Shown here piece by piece: positions 22,966-36,243 of a stretch of 64,000 bases of DNA (position 1 is the stretch's first letter; each line of letters begins with the position of its first letter). Source of the stretch: Neopestalotiopsis rosae. Taxonomy: Eukaryota; Ascomycota; Sordariomycetes; Amphisphaeriales; Sporocadaceae. The stretch covers positions 1,984,001-2,048,000 of the forward strand of contig JALGAS010000005.1 in assembly GCA_023078685.1 (NCBI GenBank). The letters run 5' to 3'. The position numbers and the translations under genes are program-made. The notes beneath the pieces are model-generated. The model was given only the letters and a program-made list of their open reading frames with translations. It was not told the origin of the DNA and made no database searches.

Positions 22966-25900
22966 CGTAGGGTTGCTGGTGGTGAGGTTTACCACGGCGA
23001 CGAGTGAGGAAGTAAGGTGGTTTTCGTGAAATGGTAAGGTTTGAGAATAAAGTCGTTGTAGTCGGTAGTCGCTTCGTAAAGTTGAGGAAATGTCGTGAAC
23101 GGCCGTAATTGTTGTTGTCTTTGAAAGAAAGACAGACTGCTGCACTCAAGGCCAGCACTTCTCTTCGCACCCAGCCAGACTATCGAGAGTCCAACTTGAA
23201 CAATGATCGACTTCCCATGCAGCTTCCGTCACATGGTCGGGTGGACGGATCTGAATTGCAGCAGTAGCAGCGTTGCGTACCAGACGAGTTGCAATGAGGT
23301 AGGGGAAAAACCGACCAGACGCGGAGTTGAGGTTTCCCAGAGACAGCTGTGAGGAGAGCAAAAACAACCAAAAGGCCTGCTCCTCAGCAAGATGGGTAGT
23401 GTTCCTCGTGGGAAGTACGAGGTCGTACGGATTGGTCTCGCCGGTTCTTGGTTCGAGGAGAGAAAGAAGGGAAGTGATGGCGGAGACAGACGGGTGGGAG
23501 TCGCTACTAAGGAAAGGTGGGGTGGGTCCCCCATTGTACCTCGCAGGTACCGCATCGGCCGTTGCTTAGTTCATCCGCTGCTGGGTGCTCCAGCCAGCAA
23601 GCAACTTTAGCACGCTCACGGTCAGTCCAGTGGTCCAGTTAGTCGTAGCCCCAGCCCAAGTACCCAGAAGCTAGCAGTTCGCCGGCGGGTCTAGTTCAGC
23701 CATTGCATCTATTCACCTCACGCGCGCTCTCACATTCTTTTACATTTTCTATTTTACCATGTACTACTGGATGTATTAAGCATTCAATGATGGGCTGACG
23801 GAAGCAAGTAACTGTAGCAACTCAAGATACACCTTTACAGCTGAGACGGGGCAAAGAGATGAGCAGGAGAGACACGAGGACTGGAGCCACCCAGGTCCCA
23901 TCATTTGGGTGGATATAGCAGACAAAGTTTCTCCAGAGGCTGCTTATTTACAGCAGTGCCAGGTGCCTACATGAATAAGCTCCATTCTGACGTACGTACC
24001 CTTTTGAGATCGATCTTTCTCCGAGAGGGAAAGCCACAGGCACCAGAGCGCCCAAGAATTGCAGCACCAGCACACAATGCATTCGGTTCTACACATTCGA
24101 GAGGCCCTATTGCTAGGTAGGTACTAATAAGGAAGAGGCGCCGTAGGGGCGGGCGCCTCTCGGCCCATTCAGTCCATTCATTCGACAATATCGGATGCGT
24201 CAGAAAGCCTCCTCCTCCTCTCAAAGAAGAGCGTGTATTAGGTACACACATGCATAGGGAAATAGTGAATTGGCTGTGTGTGTGATTGAGGCCCCCAATA
24301 CGAATTTAGTAAGATCCTGACGTCCTTTCTCGTCTTTTTGGACTCAATTTGCGGCGACAATGGGGGAAATACCCGTTTTCCTGAAGCGCAGCAACAAAGC
24401 CTCACAGCACAAGAGGAGAAAAAAAGCTGGGCAATATCTACCCGCTGGGCCTTGCCTGAGGAACTGCCCCCTCGAGAGACCAGGATGATACCAGCTAACC
24501 TAGTGACATGTCAGGCTGTGTGAGAAGAGACAGAAGCAGAGAAGTGTGCGTATTGCAGGGGTCAGGGATTTCTGTCGACCACGGCTTGATGGACCAAGAT
24601 GTAGCGTACTATGTATTACATGTATGCCTCTCTATTTTTTTTGTTTTATTTTACCCAGTCGCCTCCGGACTGAAGCGAGCGAACAAAAAGAGTCAGAGAG
24701 TCTGGGTGCATTGCGGGCGTTCTGCTTGTCTGACTGTGTGTCTCTGGTCTGGGTGGCTAGCGACGTCTGGGCTGGCTGAATGGGACAGTTGAAAACAACT
24801 TTTGCAGATAGCTTTATGTCAGTGAAGGGTTCCATGTCTCGCCCGTAAGCTGCTCGACATTATCTGCATTACTCGTAGCTCATTATGCCATCGTGTAATT
24901 ATATACGAGGCATGTATGTAGGCAAGGTCCATATATGTATGTCTGTTCGCCCAGATCGATGTGCAATTGATTGATACCTGCCAATTGATCGATCATTGAT
25001 GCTGGTAGCAACCTTAAAGTACTTTGTACACAACAACCCAGGTCCGGCTGTTCGGCTGGCTTCCTTAAATTCTACCACTCTAACCAAATGCAACACCCCT
25101 ATCCACCCCGACTGTACTGACGATTCAAGCGAAGTAGGAAGACCTTCTTCAACGTTGCCGGGGTTCGGAAAGAGACTGGACTGATTAATTGATTGATAGG
25201 AGTGAATTGGCTTTTCCAGGTACCGGAGGTGCACAGCATCTTCCCGATTGAAACTGTGGTTCAACGTCTTTGACTTACGTCTTTGTGTCCTGGGGGAAAA
25301 GAGAAAGAGGTAACATGGAGTGAGGTAATCAAAGTCGTTTCGTCTTCCCTCGTAAGACCTATATGCATACTGTAGCGAACGAAAGGATCGATCGGCCGAG
25401 CGCTGGATTCTCTGCTGGCTCAATCGAACTGTCATTTGACAACGAAAAGGTGACCTGGGTAACTTCTGATACGCGTTTCTCCTCTCCTCTTTTGCTCCTC
25501 CTCGCTGTGCCGAACCGAGCCAGTCCCGCTATCATGCAGGTATTGTCCATTCTTTGTTCTAGAAAGCAAAGAAAAACGAAATACCCAGCCAGAATTAAGA
25601 AGAGGGCCCACGGGACGAACAGGAGAAGTTCGGCCCCGCCTTTTCGTGTTTTCGCAAATGAGCAGCAATTTTGCGAGACAATTCTGTTTTCTTCTTTGTT
25701 GGCTTCATATCGCCAAGATGTGCAGGCATTACATTTTTTCACCCAAGAAATCCTTTTGCGGCTCGATGGTTCATGCTAGTTATAATATATGCGAGTAGTC
25801 GCTTGGACGTTGTTCTGGATTACATCATGAGAAGCAATTGGTTTTTCCGTAGTTTTGTATTTCGCGCAAATCGTCGTTCCCGCAATCCACGGAGCAAGCC

Positions 25901-28900
25901 CCCGTGGCGCGAAACAAAAAAAGATGGTGCCCGTCTGCTTCCGCGGTCTGTCTGTAATGTGGATAAAATTGACGGAGAAGGTAGGTAGCTAATGTACTCG
26001 TAGATAGGTCAGGTAGATACTACTACTACCTAGTCAAAGAAACCTCCCCAAGCCAAAGAAAAAGGTGCCGCCGGCGACCATTCAGACCAGCCCATGCAGG
26101 CGGCTTCGACGTTGGGTCACCAACGCTCCTCACCTGATGCCTTTGTCGGCCTCAACTCGCTGGGCGGCATTCGGTGAGCATGTCACAATGGTTGATTTTT
26201 TCCATTATCTCGGGGTCATCGAGATCTTATATACACGACTGGAAGCGCCGTCCTGTGACAATACCAAGCCCTTCCAGTAAGTATGAGGCGAGCTCGTTCA
26301 TGGGCAATGCATAACATCCATGGCTCATCTTATTAATTACCATCTGCCTTTCTGACACAGCTTGCCCATTGTCACCCAGAGACCTACTTCTCGTACATAC
26401 CAGACCAGAACCAGCTTGGTTGGGGTCCCACACCACAGCCAGCCAGCCATTTTTAGCCTGCTGTACCTGAAGAGTACATACCAGGGGAGAGAGAGTTGAA
26501 GGGGGGCCTTGTTACCCATCCCACCCACAATGCTGGGGTCATGATCATCAGCGGGCAACGAGTCCTGGGCGCCGGTCAGCAAATCGCGTCTGTTGCCCAG
26601 TCCCAATCGAGCTATGTCAAGGACTTATGCCTAACTGGGCTGACAAACAACCCTTCTTCACCCAGGCCTCTGGCCTTGATGTTCCAGGGACCAGCTTCGA
26701 GACAGCGGCGCTTTCGGACTACAAGTTTGCTCCATTGCATGAAGTTGTAAACTATCAACTTTCTTTGTCTTTCCACGCCGATTGGAATATGCAAGCCATA
26801 TCCATCTACGAACTATATGTGCGTTCAATTGAGTACTTGAACAATGGTTTGCATATTGTTGCATGGCATTTCGATGAGCAGCCTGGGAAGAGAAAAAAAG
26901 ACTGAACTGAAACATGTTCAGCGGCCTGGAATGGCCTAGCATCCCGAATGATGGGCGACAGGGTTTCCCATCCGTGCCAATCCACAACCTGCAGACTGTA
27001 TCAAGCGAAGCGGAAGACGAGTCAACCGGCCAGAAGCTGAAGGGTGAAGAAGGAGAAGTGTGACAGGGCACAGTCGATCCCTTCCTTTGGAGGGGTTACT
27101 TTGTGTGCCTCTTGTCGAATCTTGACCTGATGCCATCTGAAGTCAAGCAACAATTCGATATCCAGATCGCCGGGAGAGTCATTCATCCTGTCTGTCGTGC
27201 ACCCACTTTGACAGGTCCGAGCTAGCTATAACAGCTGAAAATGAATGATACATACAAAAATCCCCCCTTGCTCAGACAAGGCGTAGTCGCCCCAACACAT
27301 TCCAAGGTTCCGAGAGGCTCAAGCAGAAAGAAAGAAAAAAAAATAATAAGATGGTTGTGCACCTACAGTGGTAGAAACTTTCAGGTACCGCTGAAGCTTG
27401 CTCTCCACTTAGACAGTCCTGATTTGGCGAGACCCCGAATTCTCCAACAGGAGAAAAACGGCATTGACCTTTTCAGATTCGTCGCATAGGAAGACCCTTA
27501 ATAGGAGAACATTTCCTTCAGGCCTCAGGGCCACACACGTTGGGCTAATGTACTCACCGCCAAGTTGCAATCCCAGCTTTATCTCGGAAAGAAAAACCAG
27601 AAGCGCAGTCTCGATCTCCAAGTGGAGAGGAGCCACAAGAGAGAGGCGACATGGAGAGACGAGACAAGAGACATGGAGAGAGAGGTGGTTGTTGTCAATT
27701 GGTGAGAAACTCGATGACAGCACGGAGTACGGAGTAGCTTGTGACGTCGGCGAAACTGTGACCGCCGCCGCGGTAACACACAGTATACACACCAAGGCTC
27801 AAGCCAGGCCAGAATGCACGAATCCTCCCAAGCCTCCTGCCATTCCCTCTAGAAGCTTTGAGACCGCGTGCAACATGCATCTAAGCGTCTTGGGGGCGTA
27901 TGGCCTGCCACCTGCGCCCGTCCAGGAAAACCCGCGATCGTGCACGGTACCATACCCTTACAAGTTCGTAGGTGAAAAAGGTGCTGCAAGTGAACACTCG
28001 GGACGGGTGTCGCTCCGACGACTAGACCTGGACACAGCCGCCATTGGTAAGGTTCTGGGATCACCTACAGGCCCTTTTAAGAAACTCTCAATTCAAACCA
28101 AGCACGGAAGAATCGATGAGGCGTCAGTTGTCACAAAACGACTAGCTGTAGGGTTAGCTGCCAAATCTTGCCTTGATATCTGTAGAGGATTCAATCGCGC
28201 CTGGTGATATTGTGTGATACGTACGACGCCCTCTCCATCCCATGTCCAAGTCAGCTTTCGCCTCGGCGGGATAATCTATGTCTATGTCTCTCTCCAATGG
28301 GAATGCCGCGTCCCTTAGTTTCGACGGCACGAGGCGGCCGACCAGGGCAGGATGAGGAGGAGGAAGATGGGAGGGGGCAAGGCTTTCTGTGTACAGTTCA
28401 AGTTTCGCTCACAACCTACATTGGGCGAAGGGCCGAATTCAAACTCGTCGGAGTCAGCAGAAACAGATCCAACAAAGAAGATGTACTTATCTTCTTATGG
28501 GAGGCGTTGCCCAATGAGCTGGCGCTGACGTGGATGAGATCCCATTTTCAGCAGTAAACCACCACACAATAGCGTGACAGTGTCGACCATGAACCAAAGA
28601 TCCTTCTGTGTACTCAACTCGCAGCAGTAGCACACTGTGACGGGATTAGACTTTGCAGAAGACCATTATTCGCTACGCTCGGCAGGGCCATAATTCGGGT
28701 TCCAAGAAAGGCATGCGGAGACCGGACGAAAGTGGTGTGTACGCCACAACACCCAGGAAGAAGCAATGTGATTCCCTCGAAACCTGACGCCCATTGCCCA
28801 TTTTGCCCCACCATTTGACCCTTCTGCTGACTGTGACATACCGCAACTGGAGTACCCGTACTATCGCGCACCCCGCGCCTTTTTTGCACCACAGAGTTGG

Positions 28901-31900
28901 AGGTGAGTTGATAGCTATGTATCAATTGCAACGAGTAGCAAAGGTCGAGGCAAGGAAACAAATTCGTGCTGCTGTCTGGATTGGTGCGCAATCGGGGTAA
29001 TGCTTTTGACTCTGATCATGAACAATTACCAGGATTTTAAAACCAGTATTTGCCGCTCTTCTGCCACGACTGGGCCCAATATTCAATTCGGTATATTGTG
29101 TCGGGGCCGCTTCCGTAGATTGCATAGAGTGGCCGGGAAGGGCAAGTCACCACCCATATTGGATGTCAGGCACATGGGGGGAAATTTTTGGGGGACGCGT
29201 GCATACTACATACTATGTACAGAGTTACGTCCTCCCTCTCGCTCAAGTTCGCTTTATTGATACGTCCAGACCCCACTAGTCATTGGGGGAGTGCTACCCA
29301 ACTTATATCTGTGTCCACGAATCCAGATCTTGGTCTGGGTGGGATGCACAAGTGAGGGTTCTACCCAGTCGACCTGTAAGTTGGTATGACTTCAGGTGGC
29401 CACAGGCAAGGCACGAAGCACACGGGCTGCCCTCTCCGGAGTAAGCCACAATATGGAGGCAACAAAACATGTTTTCAAAAGCGACCTGTTTTCCCCACCA
29501 TGAACAATGTGAGAACTGACGTGGTTTGGTTTACAGACGTTGAATTCAGCAACGGTGATACACATGGTCAGTAGCAGAGTGAACAAACAAGTCTTCTTTG
29601 GCATCAGTGCATTGCGTGACGTGGTCACGATAGAGGATGTTCGTTTGGTGACAATTCTCTTTGGCCATCTGACTAAAACCTTGGCGATTGTACAAGCCAA
29701 AACGGTAATCCGACCCGGGGTCTAGGTAGGTCTCTAGGAAGCTGGGCTAGGTGATGGACGGATAGCATCAATGGGTCGCCGGATTGCTATAGTGCCGGCT
29801 AGCCACCCGGCTATAGACAGTTTATGATTCAGCTGTTCTCGAGCAACAAGTCCTGCACACGGCAACTAAGATCAACCTAGAATATTTAGTATCTTACCCC
29901 GTTCAAAGGAAGCTCGCCAGGCAGATTGAAAGACTGGGGCAGCAAGTTGTCGATACACTAGAAGTGCGGAATTTGACATTGTAGAGATCTACAGCACTCG
30001 TGGAAAACAGATTAATGTACAACACCAGTCCAGCAGCGTCAGTCAAATTGTGGATGGAAACGGAGTCTCCTGCCCGATGTGCGTGCTTTGGGGACGGGCA
30101 GGTAGATTAAAAGTTATTATTGGCATCAAGGGTTCGACGGGACGAGAGGCATGTGTACAGATGCGTAAAGTGCTGCAGAGCCTATCGATTATGTGGTTGC
30201 GATTATGCAGCTTGGCCATGGAATTTTTTTAAATTTTTTTTTCTCCCTCCCTCCCGGCTACCAAATGATCCTCGACGCCGCGCTTGACGAGCCACGGATC
30301 GACTGGACTGCATGTATACCTAGGTACATGAGGTGGGGGGAGGGAATTAATCGGAAAAGCGCAACATTACTCTTCATGGCAGGATACCACCTACTTGCAA
30401 GACTTTTGCCCAACCCCCAATCACTAGGTTACGTGGTAAGAGAGCACAGGTTTGGCAGGTGATTTTTGTCGCCTTGCCGGAGATGAGACAGCGCAGGCGT
30501 ACGAAAGCGGAGAAGACAAAAGAGACTCGTTTCGGCATCATGCCCTCGAGTGCTATCGTCTGAGCGACCGACCGGACTCCGTCTGTACATTACTGCCCAG
30601 TCTGTCTGATCTCCTGCACCTAAGCCCTCACGACCATGTAGGCTTACTCATCGAGCATCATGATCAGCGGCAGTCATGCATCTTCTAGGCGAACAAAGCA
30701 TTCGGATAAACAATGTTTACAACAGTACCTTGTACAGTTGTCTCGCATCAGTATCCATTGCAATGCGCACACGATATAGCTGCTCACTGCAAAGAAGTCC
30801 GACGGATCAGTGAGTACGTAGTACGTACATCTCTCACGTACTATGTAGGTAGGTAGATTGTGGACAAGTTCCTCGGCACTGGTCAATCGAACGGGCACAC
30901 TATGGCCGTTGGCTGTGCGCTATCGATCACTTGCTTCCCTGCTTCCCTCGTGCCAACGACAGCCGGAGCAAAGCAGCAGCAGCAGCAGAGCTGCAACCCC
31001 TCCAATCGAGGCGCATCGAGTCGAGGGATTTCGTTGCTGACCCAGCTAGTCTGTTCTCTTACGATCCGCGTTGGGCATAGCTGCGCAGCAGCGGTTGTCG
31101 TGTCGGTGCCCGGCGGTTGGATGGCCTTGTGTTTGTTTCGTGCTATGCAAATATGGACGTCCGGGGGGGATCGTCGTTCCCGGTTCTCGATCCATTAACA
31201 CGTGAAATCACCATGTAAGTGAGCCTGCCGATACGGCAACAATACTATTCATGTACGGTAATTGCACGTACTGTAATAATCATGTTTTATGGTACGGAAT
31301 ATGTATAGTGGATGCGGCAATCAGCGGGGTTCCCGCGGGGCATGGAAAAGGGCATGTCATGTTCCTGGTTCCTCTCCCTTCCCTTTCCAGGCGATGCTAG
31401 CGAAGAGCGGGGAGGCTTTGCCGGTTGGTTCCTTGTTCCTGATCCAGGGGAGAGGCACCGCCACGTGCTGCGCATATGTGAATTATGGTAATGTGTTTCT
31501 GGACCACTCATCACGAAGCTCAGAATTCTTGCAATACAAAAGAGGAGAGTTTGCGAAACGCGTCCAGATAATCGTCTTGACCAGGCAATCAACAAGTCTG
31601 CATGGAAACGCGTGCGAGCTCCCCTTTGAGATACGAGCCAAATACGAGCCGATGATGGGTAGCCATGTATAATTGTAGATGATATTGCACATATCTGCGT
31701 TCTGCATTCGTATCATGACTAATAATAAATCATGCCTCTCCTCACACTTTCTTGCTATGCCCTTCTAATATCAAGCCAGATACAATTTCGTCAGGTTTTT
31801 GAACTTTTGGTCAAAGTGCAAGTGGGACAGTTCTAATTCTTGCTTTTCAGTACTGGGAACCTGGAGACAAGAAGAGAAACCGCATGTTATCAGCCTTACA

Positions 31901-32182
31901 AAATGCTTTAGAAGATAAGGGCCTGGCTATTGACCTGTAACCGTCGTGCTTTGACACGTGCGTCGCTAAACGCCGCCTTCTCCTTGAGGTAATGGGACCT
32001 CGCCTGAATCAGTTCACTGAAGTAAACCAAGTAACCTGTAACTGATCATGTTTCCTTCTTAAATACAAAATAATTAAAAGTCCTGCTCTGGCATATTTGA
32101 GAATTCGATGTAACCACCATTATCGTGATGTCGTAAAACGTCTTTGCTCCACATCCTGACAATCGATGCGCTTTCCTGGCGG
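22966..32182. other. 9.2-kb stretch without a defensible gene
   Basis: Between the ELL start and the LC8 3' end I find no frame with a convincing start, domain or splice structure. The longest open frame, 27464-28207 on the plus strand, is listed separately at low confidence. Simple features are a CAG run near 30977-30988, AC/GT-rich words such as GTACGTAGTACGTAC near 30815-30830, and several TAGGTAGG words. No tRNA cloverleaf, transposase or terminal repeat was recognised. Confidence 0.5.
27548..28207 (+). CDS. Doubtful open reading frame, 219 codons
   Basis: The frame is open from 27464, but its first ATG is at 27548, giving 219 aa. Composition is Arg/Thr/Ser-rich with low-complexity ERRHGETRQETWRERW and no motif I know. 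A frame of this length is only marginally unexpected by chance in 9 kb of six-frame sequence. It may be an exon of an unrecognised gene or nothing. It is listed only because it is the longest open frame in this desert. Confidence 0.15.
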   Translation: MYSPPSCNPSFISERKTRSAVSISKWRGATRERRHGETRQETWRERWLLSIGEKLDDSTEYGVACDVGETVTAAAVTHSIHTKAQARPECTNPPKPPAIPSRSFETACNMHLSVLGAYGLPPAPVQENPRSCTVPYPYKFVGEKGAASEHSGRVSLRRLDLDTAAIGKVLGSPTGPFKKLSIQTKHGRIDEASVVTKRLAVGLAAKSCLDICRGFNRAW

Positions 32183-32733
32183 TTACTGGGTCTTGAAGAG
32201 CAGAATGGCGCAGTGGCCGAGATAGAAGTAGATAAAGTGCTTGGTCTCGTGCGTCACATAGCTGCCAAAGTTGCGGCCAACGATACAGTGCCAGGTTGGG
32301 CCCTTTCGGTCGTCGAACTGTCGGGCTCGTCAGTATGGTAAGTCCATATAGCGGTCCAGGGTTCCTTACAGTTCTCTTGATGTGCTGTGCAATGTCCTTC
32401 TCGATGCTGAACTTGCCCATTGCCTCCTGAGCTATATCATATATGGTCAGCATGTTGAGTTCAGGTCTAAGCAGTACGATTGTAACGACTGGAGCTCTAC
32501 TTACCAACCTCGATGGCCTCTTGTTGCATGTCATCAGTCTACATCACCTTGTGAGCATGTTTACTGTTCCAAAGTCGTGCCTCCGTAATCGCAGCTTACC
32601 ATGTCCGCAGACTTGATCTGAGCTATTGAGAACTCGTTAGTATGACGACATGCAGTCTTTATTTGGGCGCCAAATACGCACCATCGAGCTTCTCTCGTGC
32701 CGTGGGAGGCGGGGACTTGTTGTCATCGGCCAT
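32183..32733 (-). CDS. Dynein light chain LC8 (Dyn2/DYNLL type)
   Basis: Five small exons on the minus strand: 32733-32682, 32622-32600, 32538-32505, 32431-32370 and 32317-32183. Introns of 59, 61, 73 and 52 bp start GTGCGT, GTAAGC, GTAAGT and GTAAGG, and every join keeps frame, giving 101 aa. The spliced protein reads across all junctions as LC8: [17 protein letters not shown], then [14 protein letters not shown], then [20 protein letters not shown] and [18 protein letters not shown]. The usual family length is about 89-95 aa; the extra residues are an N-terminal tail ([17 protein letters not shown]). LC8 is a homodimeric hub that binds TQT-type motifs, in the dynein motor and in other complexes such as nuclear pores. 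Because no exon exceeds 135 bp, long-ORF scanning misses this gene. It is divergent from MRD1, 677 bp apart. Confidence 0.95.
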
Positions 32734-33410
32734 AATGTCGACGTCGGACGTTGCTTGTCTTGAAAATCGATAAGGGGGCTTGCAGAGTTCTGTTCGGTAT
32801 CGAGGAAAAGTCAGTAAATGTTACGTTCAAAATCCCATGAAAGCTGTTGGTTGTGCTCTTCTGCCACCAAGCAAACGGGGCGCGACGAGGGGCAAAACTG
32901 ACCGATAAGTCCAAGTTGCGGGAGCGGTCAAGAACCAATCCAGCTAACGATGGACGAAGGAGAAGTGTTATTAATAGTTGACAGAGAAGCAAATACTTCC
33001 GAGCGACTGGCTATGCGTCTGTATGTCGAGGGCGTCGGCGATTGAAGGCGAAGGATGCTCTGCGGTTGGCGAACCAGCTCTCTTTGATTGGAGTTTGAAT
33101 AGGATCTCTTTGCTGCCAAATTGAAGCGCCCGGGCACCGGAGCAGGGGTTCGGTCGGCCTTCAGTGTTTGGCTCAGTGTGTGCTCCAGCTGCTCCTCAGA
33201 AAGAAGCACGGACCAGAGCCGCGCTTGCTGGGCGAATTGGTTACAAGCGCGATTTGGTGGGGCAGGTGCGCTAGTGAAAGAAATTCTTCAGAAGAGGAAA
33301 AAATTATTTCTGAATGTTCAAAGCTGCTCATCTTTTCCACCATTATTTGTCTTCTTACCACAACATCAACATACTGGCACACGTGTTGCATGCTAGGTAC
33401 AGAAGACAAG
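32734..33410. promoter_or_regulatory. Divergent promoter region between LC8 and MRD1
   Basis: 677 bp separate the two start codons, so both promoters and 5' leaders must fit here. A T/A-rich segment lies near 33290-33350. An in-frame upstream ATG (33390) seven codons before the favoured MRD1 start gives a possible longer N-terminus. No specific factor site can be named. Confidence 0.6.
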
Positions 33411-36243
33411 ATGGCCACAACTTCTGAAGAGTCGTCACGTATCTTCGTGAGGAATCTGCCTCCCACCATTACCCAGGCTGACTTTGAAGCCCACCTGCGC
33501 AAGCACTTCTCCAGTGGCCATATCACCGACATCAAGCTGCTACCTCAAAGGCGGATTGGCTATGTGGGCTACAAGACTCCGGACGAGGCCAAGTCTGCTG
33601 TCAAGAAGTTCCACCGTTCTTTCATACGGATGTCGAAAGTCTCTGTTGAAATTGCGAAACCAGTATGTTGATTCTTGCATCGTCGTCGCAAGGTCCAAGC
33701 CATTCTGACAGTGTCTTTCTAGATAGCAGATCCCTCCCTCCAGAAAAGGTGGAAGAACACAGACAATGGCGCGCCAGCATTTTCTGGATCCAGCAAGCCC
33801 AGTCAAACCGAAAGGCTACCCTCAGATCCCAATCAGAAAAAGAGAAAACGGGATGACCCCGAAGAGGCAGACGCTAAACTCCAAGAATACCTCGATGTCA
33901 TGGGAGCCTCAAAGAATCCATCCAAGAAGACTCGAGAAGTCGAGACCATAGACGCGAATCAACCGCCGGTGGTCGTTCCCGAGGGCGAGTCTGATGATGA
34001 GTACGAGGAAGTGCCTAGCCGGCAAGCCAAGTCATCGTCACAGAAAGCCTCTCAACTTGTCGTACCATTAGAAGCAGGTGATGCAAGGAAGCAGACTCAG
34101 AACAACGTTACCAATACTGTCAACAATGCATCCAAATCAGAATCTGATGGCATGGATGTCGATCAGCCTAGCGTTGATCAGGCGCCGCCCACTGCTGCTG
34201 TGGCTGATGACGATGACGATGACTGGCTTCGCTCAAGAACAAATCGTCTCTTGGACCTGGTGAACGACGACGAGGAGATTCCTGTCGCCGCTCCGGTCGC
34301 GTCAGCATCATCAAATACCCCCATTGTGCCTCCTGCTTCAAATGAAGACAATGCCACTCAGATCATCGACAGTGTCATGGAGGAAGCTGTCGAAGACCCT
34401 GCTTCAGATAATGAAAAGTCTGGGAAGCTCTCAGCGGTTGATACAGTGCACAAAACCGCGCGTATTTTTGTGAGGAACTTGCCATACTCTGCTACAGAAG
34501 AAGAGCTTCATGAGTACTTTGGCAAGTTCGGTGAACTAGAAGAGGTCAGTCGCAACTCATTTTTGAACTTTCTTTTCTTTCTTCAAACCAGTGATTTTAT
34601 GATGAACCCCTGATAGGGACAGCTTATGTCAAAGACATTTGATGAGACAACCAGGGCCAGTATTTTAGTAGATGCTTTGGATCTGATAATCACACCTCTC
34701 TTTCACATTGTCAATGCAGTCAGAGCTGAGATAGGTTGCTAACTGAATTCAGATCCTTGTGCCGGCGAAGAGCAACACGGCCAACAACAACCAGGGCTAT
34801 GCCTTCGTCACTTTCAGCCAACCTGATGATGCTGTGAAGGCATTTCAAAACGCTGACCGTGCCAACTTCCAAGGTCGAATGTTGCACGTAATACCAGGCT
34901 CGGCAAAGCGTCAGCAGCTTGATGACTTTGCCTTGTCCAAACTCCCCCTCAAGGCTCAAGCTAAGCTCAAGAAGAAGGCCAAGGCGGGCCAAGCGTTCAA
35001 CTGGAATTCCCTATACATGGCTCAGGATGCAGTACTCTCATCCACGGCGGACCGCTTGGGAGTGTCCAAGTCTGAACTTCTGGACCCCACCAATTCAGAC
35101 GCCGCAGTGAAACAGGCTCTTGCGGAAACGTCAACGATACAAGACACCAAGGCATATTTCTTGTCCAACGGTGTCGATCTTGACAGCTTCAAGTCTGGTC
35201 AAAGGTCGGATACGGTCATACTGGTCAAGAACTTTCCCTACGGGACTACCATTGAAGAGCTCAGAAATGAGTTTCAAGAGTTTGGACAAGTGCTCAAGGT
35301 TTTGATGCCGCCAACTGGAACGATTGCCATTGTCTTGTTTGCGCACGCTGCCGAAGCCAAGACTGCTTTCTCCAGACTTGCCTATCGCCGCTTCAAGAAC
35401 AGCATTCTGTTTCTTGAAAAGGGACCTAAAGACCTCTTTGTTGGTGAGGTCAAGCCGACTCCCGCAGGTACTGAGGTCGTGGGCAAGGAGAAGATTTCGG
35501 CCAGTGATCTGCTCGAAGGTGAAAGCACCGACGAGCCGGCCGAGTCCAGCTCCATTTTTGTCAAGAACTTGAGTTTCAACACGACAACCGCGCATCTCCA
35601 CGATGCATTCAAGCACTTAGATGGTTACAGGTCATCAGCTGTCAAGACAAAATCAGATCCCAAGAAGCCTGGTCAAGTGCTGAGCATGGGATTCGGGTTT
35701 GTCTCGTTCAGCAGCAAAGCTTCGGCAGAAGCAGCAGCCAAGTCCATGGACGGTCAAGTCCTTCAGGGCCACAAGCTGGTTGTGCGCACTAGTCACCGTG
35801 GCCATGATGCAGCGGAGCAGAGGCGCAAGGAAGACGCAGCTAAGAAAGCTGCTGGTAAGAGCACCAAAATCATCCTCAAGAACTTGCCATTTGAGGCCAG
35901 CAAGAAGGACATCCGCAGCCTGATGGGTGCCTATGGCCAGCTTCGTACTGTCAGGCTACCCAAGAACGCACAGAACCGATCAAAGGGTTATGCGTTCTGC
36001 GAGTTCACCACAAGTCGCGAAGCTGACAATGCCATGACTGCTCTCAAGGATACTCATTTGCTCGGCAGGAAACTGGTGCTTGAATTTGCAGAAGCTGAAG
36101 ACATTGATCCGGAAGAGGTCATTGCAAGAATGGCAAAGAAGACTGGCCGGCAAAATGCCAAGGTCACGCTTCACCAGCTCATAGGCGGCGACCGCAAGAA
36201 GATCACAATAGGCGCAGAGGAGGAAGGCGAGGGAGACTTTTAG
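33411..36243 (+). CDS. mrd1: MRD1, multiple RNA-binding domain protein 1
   Basis: Three exons, 33411-33662, 33723-34544 and 34753-36243, joined in phase 0 (introns 60 and 208 bp), give 854 aa, near the usual MRD1 length. The start at 33411 has a good context (AAGATGG) and leads straight into RRM1; an ATG at 33390 is the alternative. Five RRMs are visible: RRM1 about 10-84 (RIFVRNLPPTIT), RRM2 about 330-410 (RIFVRNLPYSAT...NQGYAFVTF), split by intron 2, RRM3 about 511-582 (VILVKNFPYGTT), RRM4 about 625-705 (SIFVKNLSFNTT...GFGFVSF) and RRM5 about 729-804 (KIILKNLPFEAS...KGYAFCEF). RRM3 has a weak RNP1 (GTIAIVLF), as is usual in MRD1. An acidic linker and DWLRSRTNRLLD lie between RRM1 and RRM2. 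MRD1 works in the nucleolus in 18S rRNA processing at A0-A2. Identification is firm. Confidence 0.95.
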
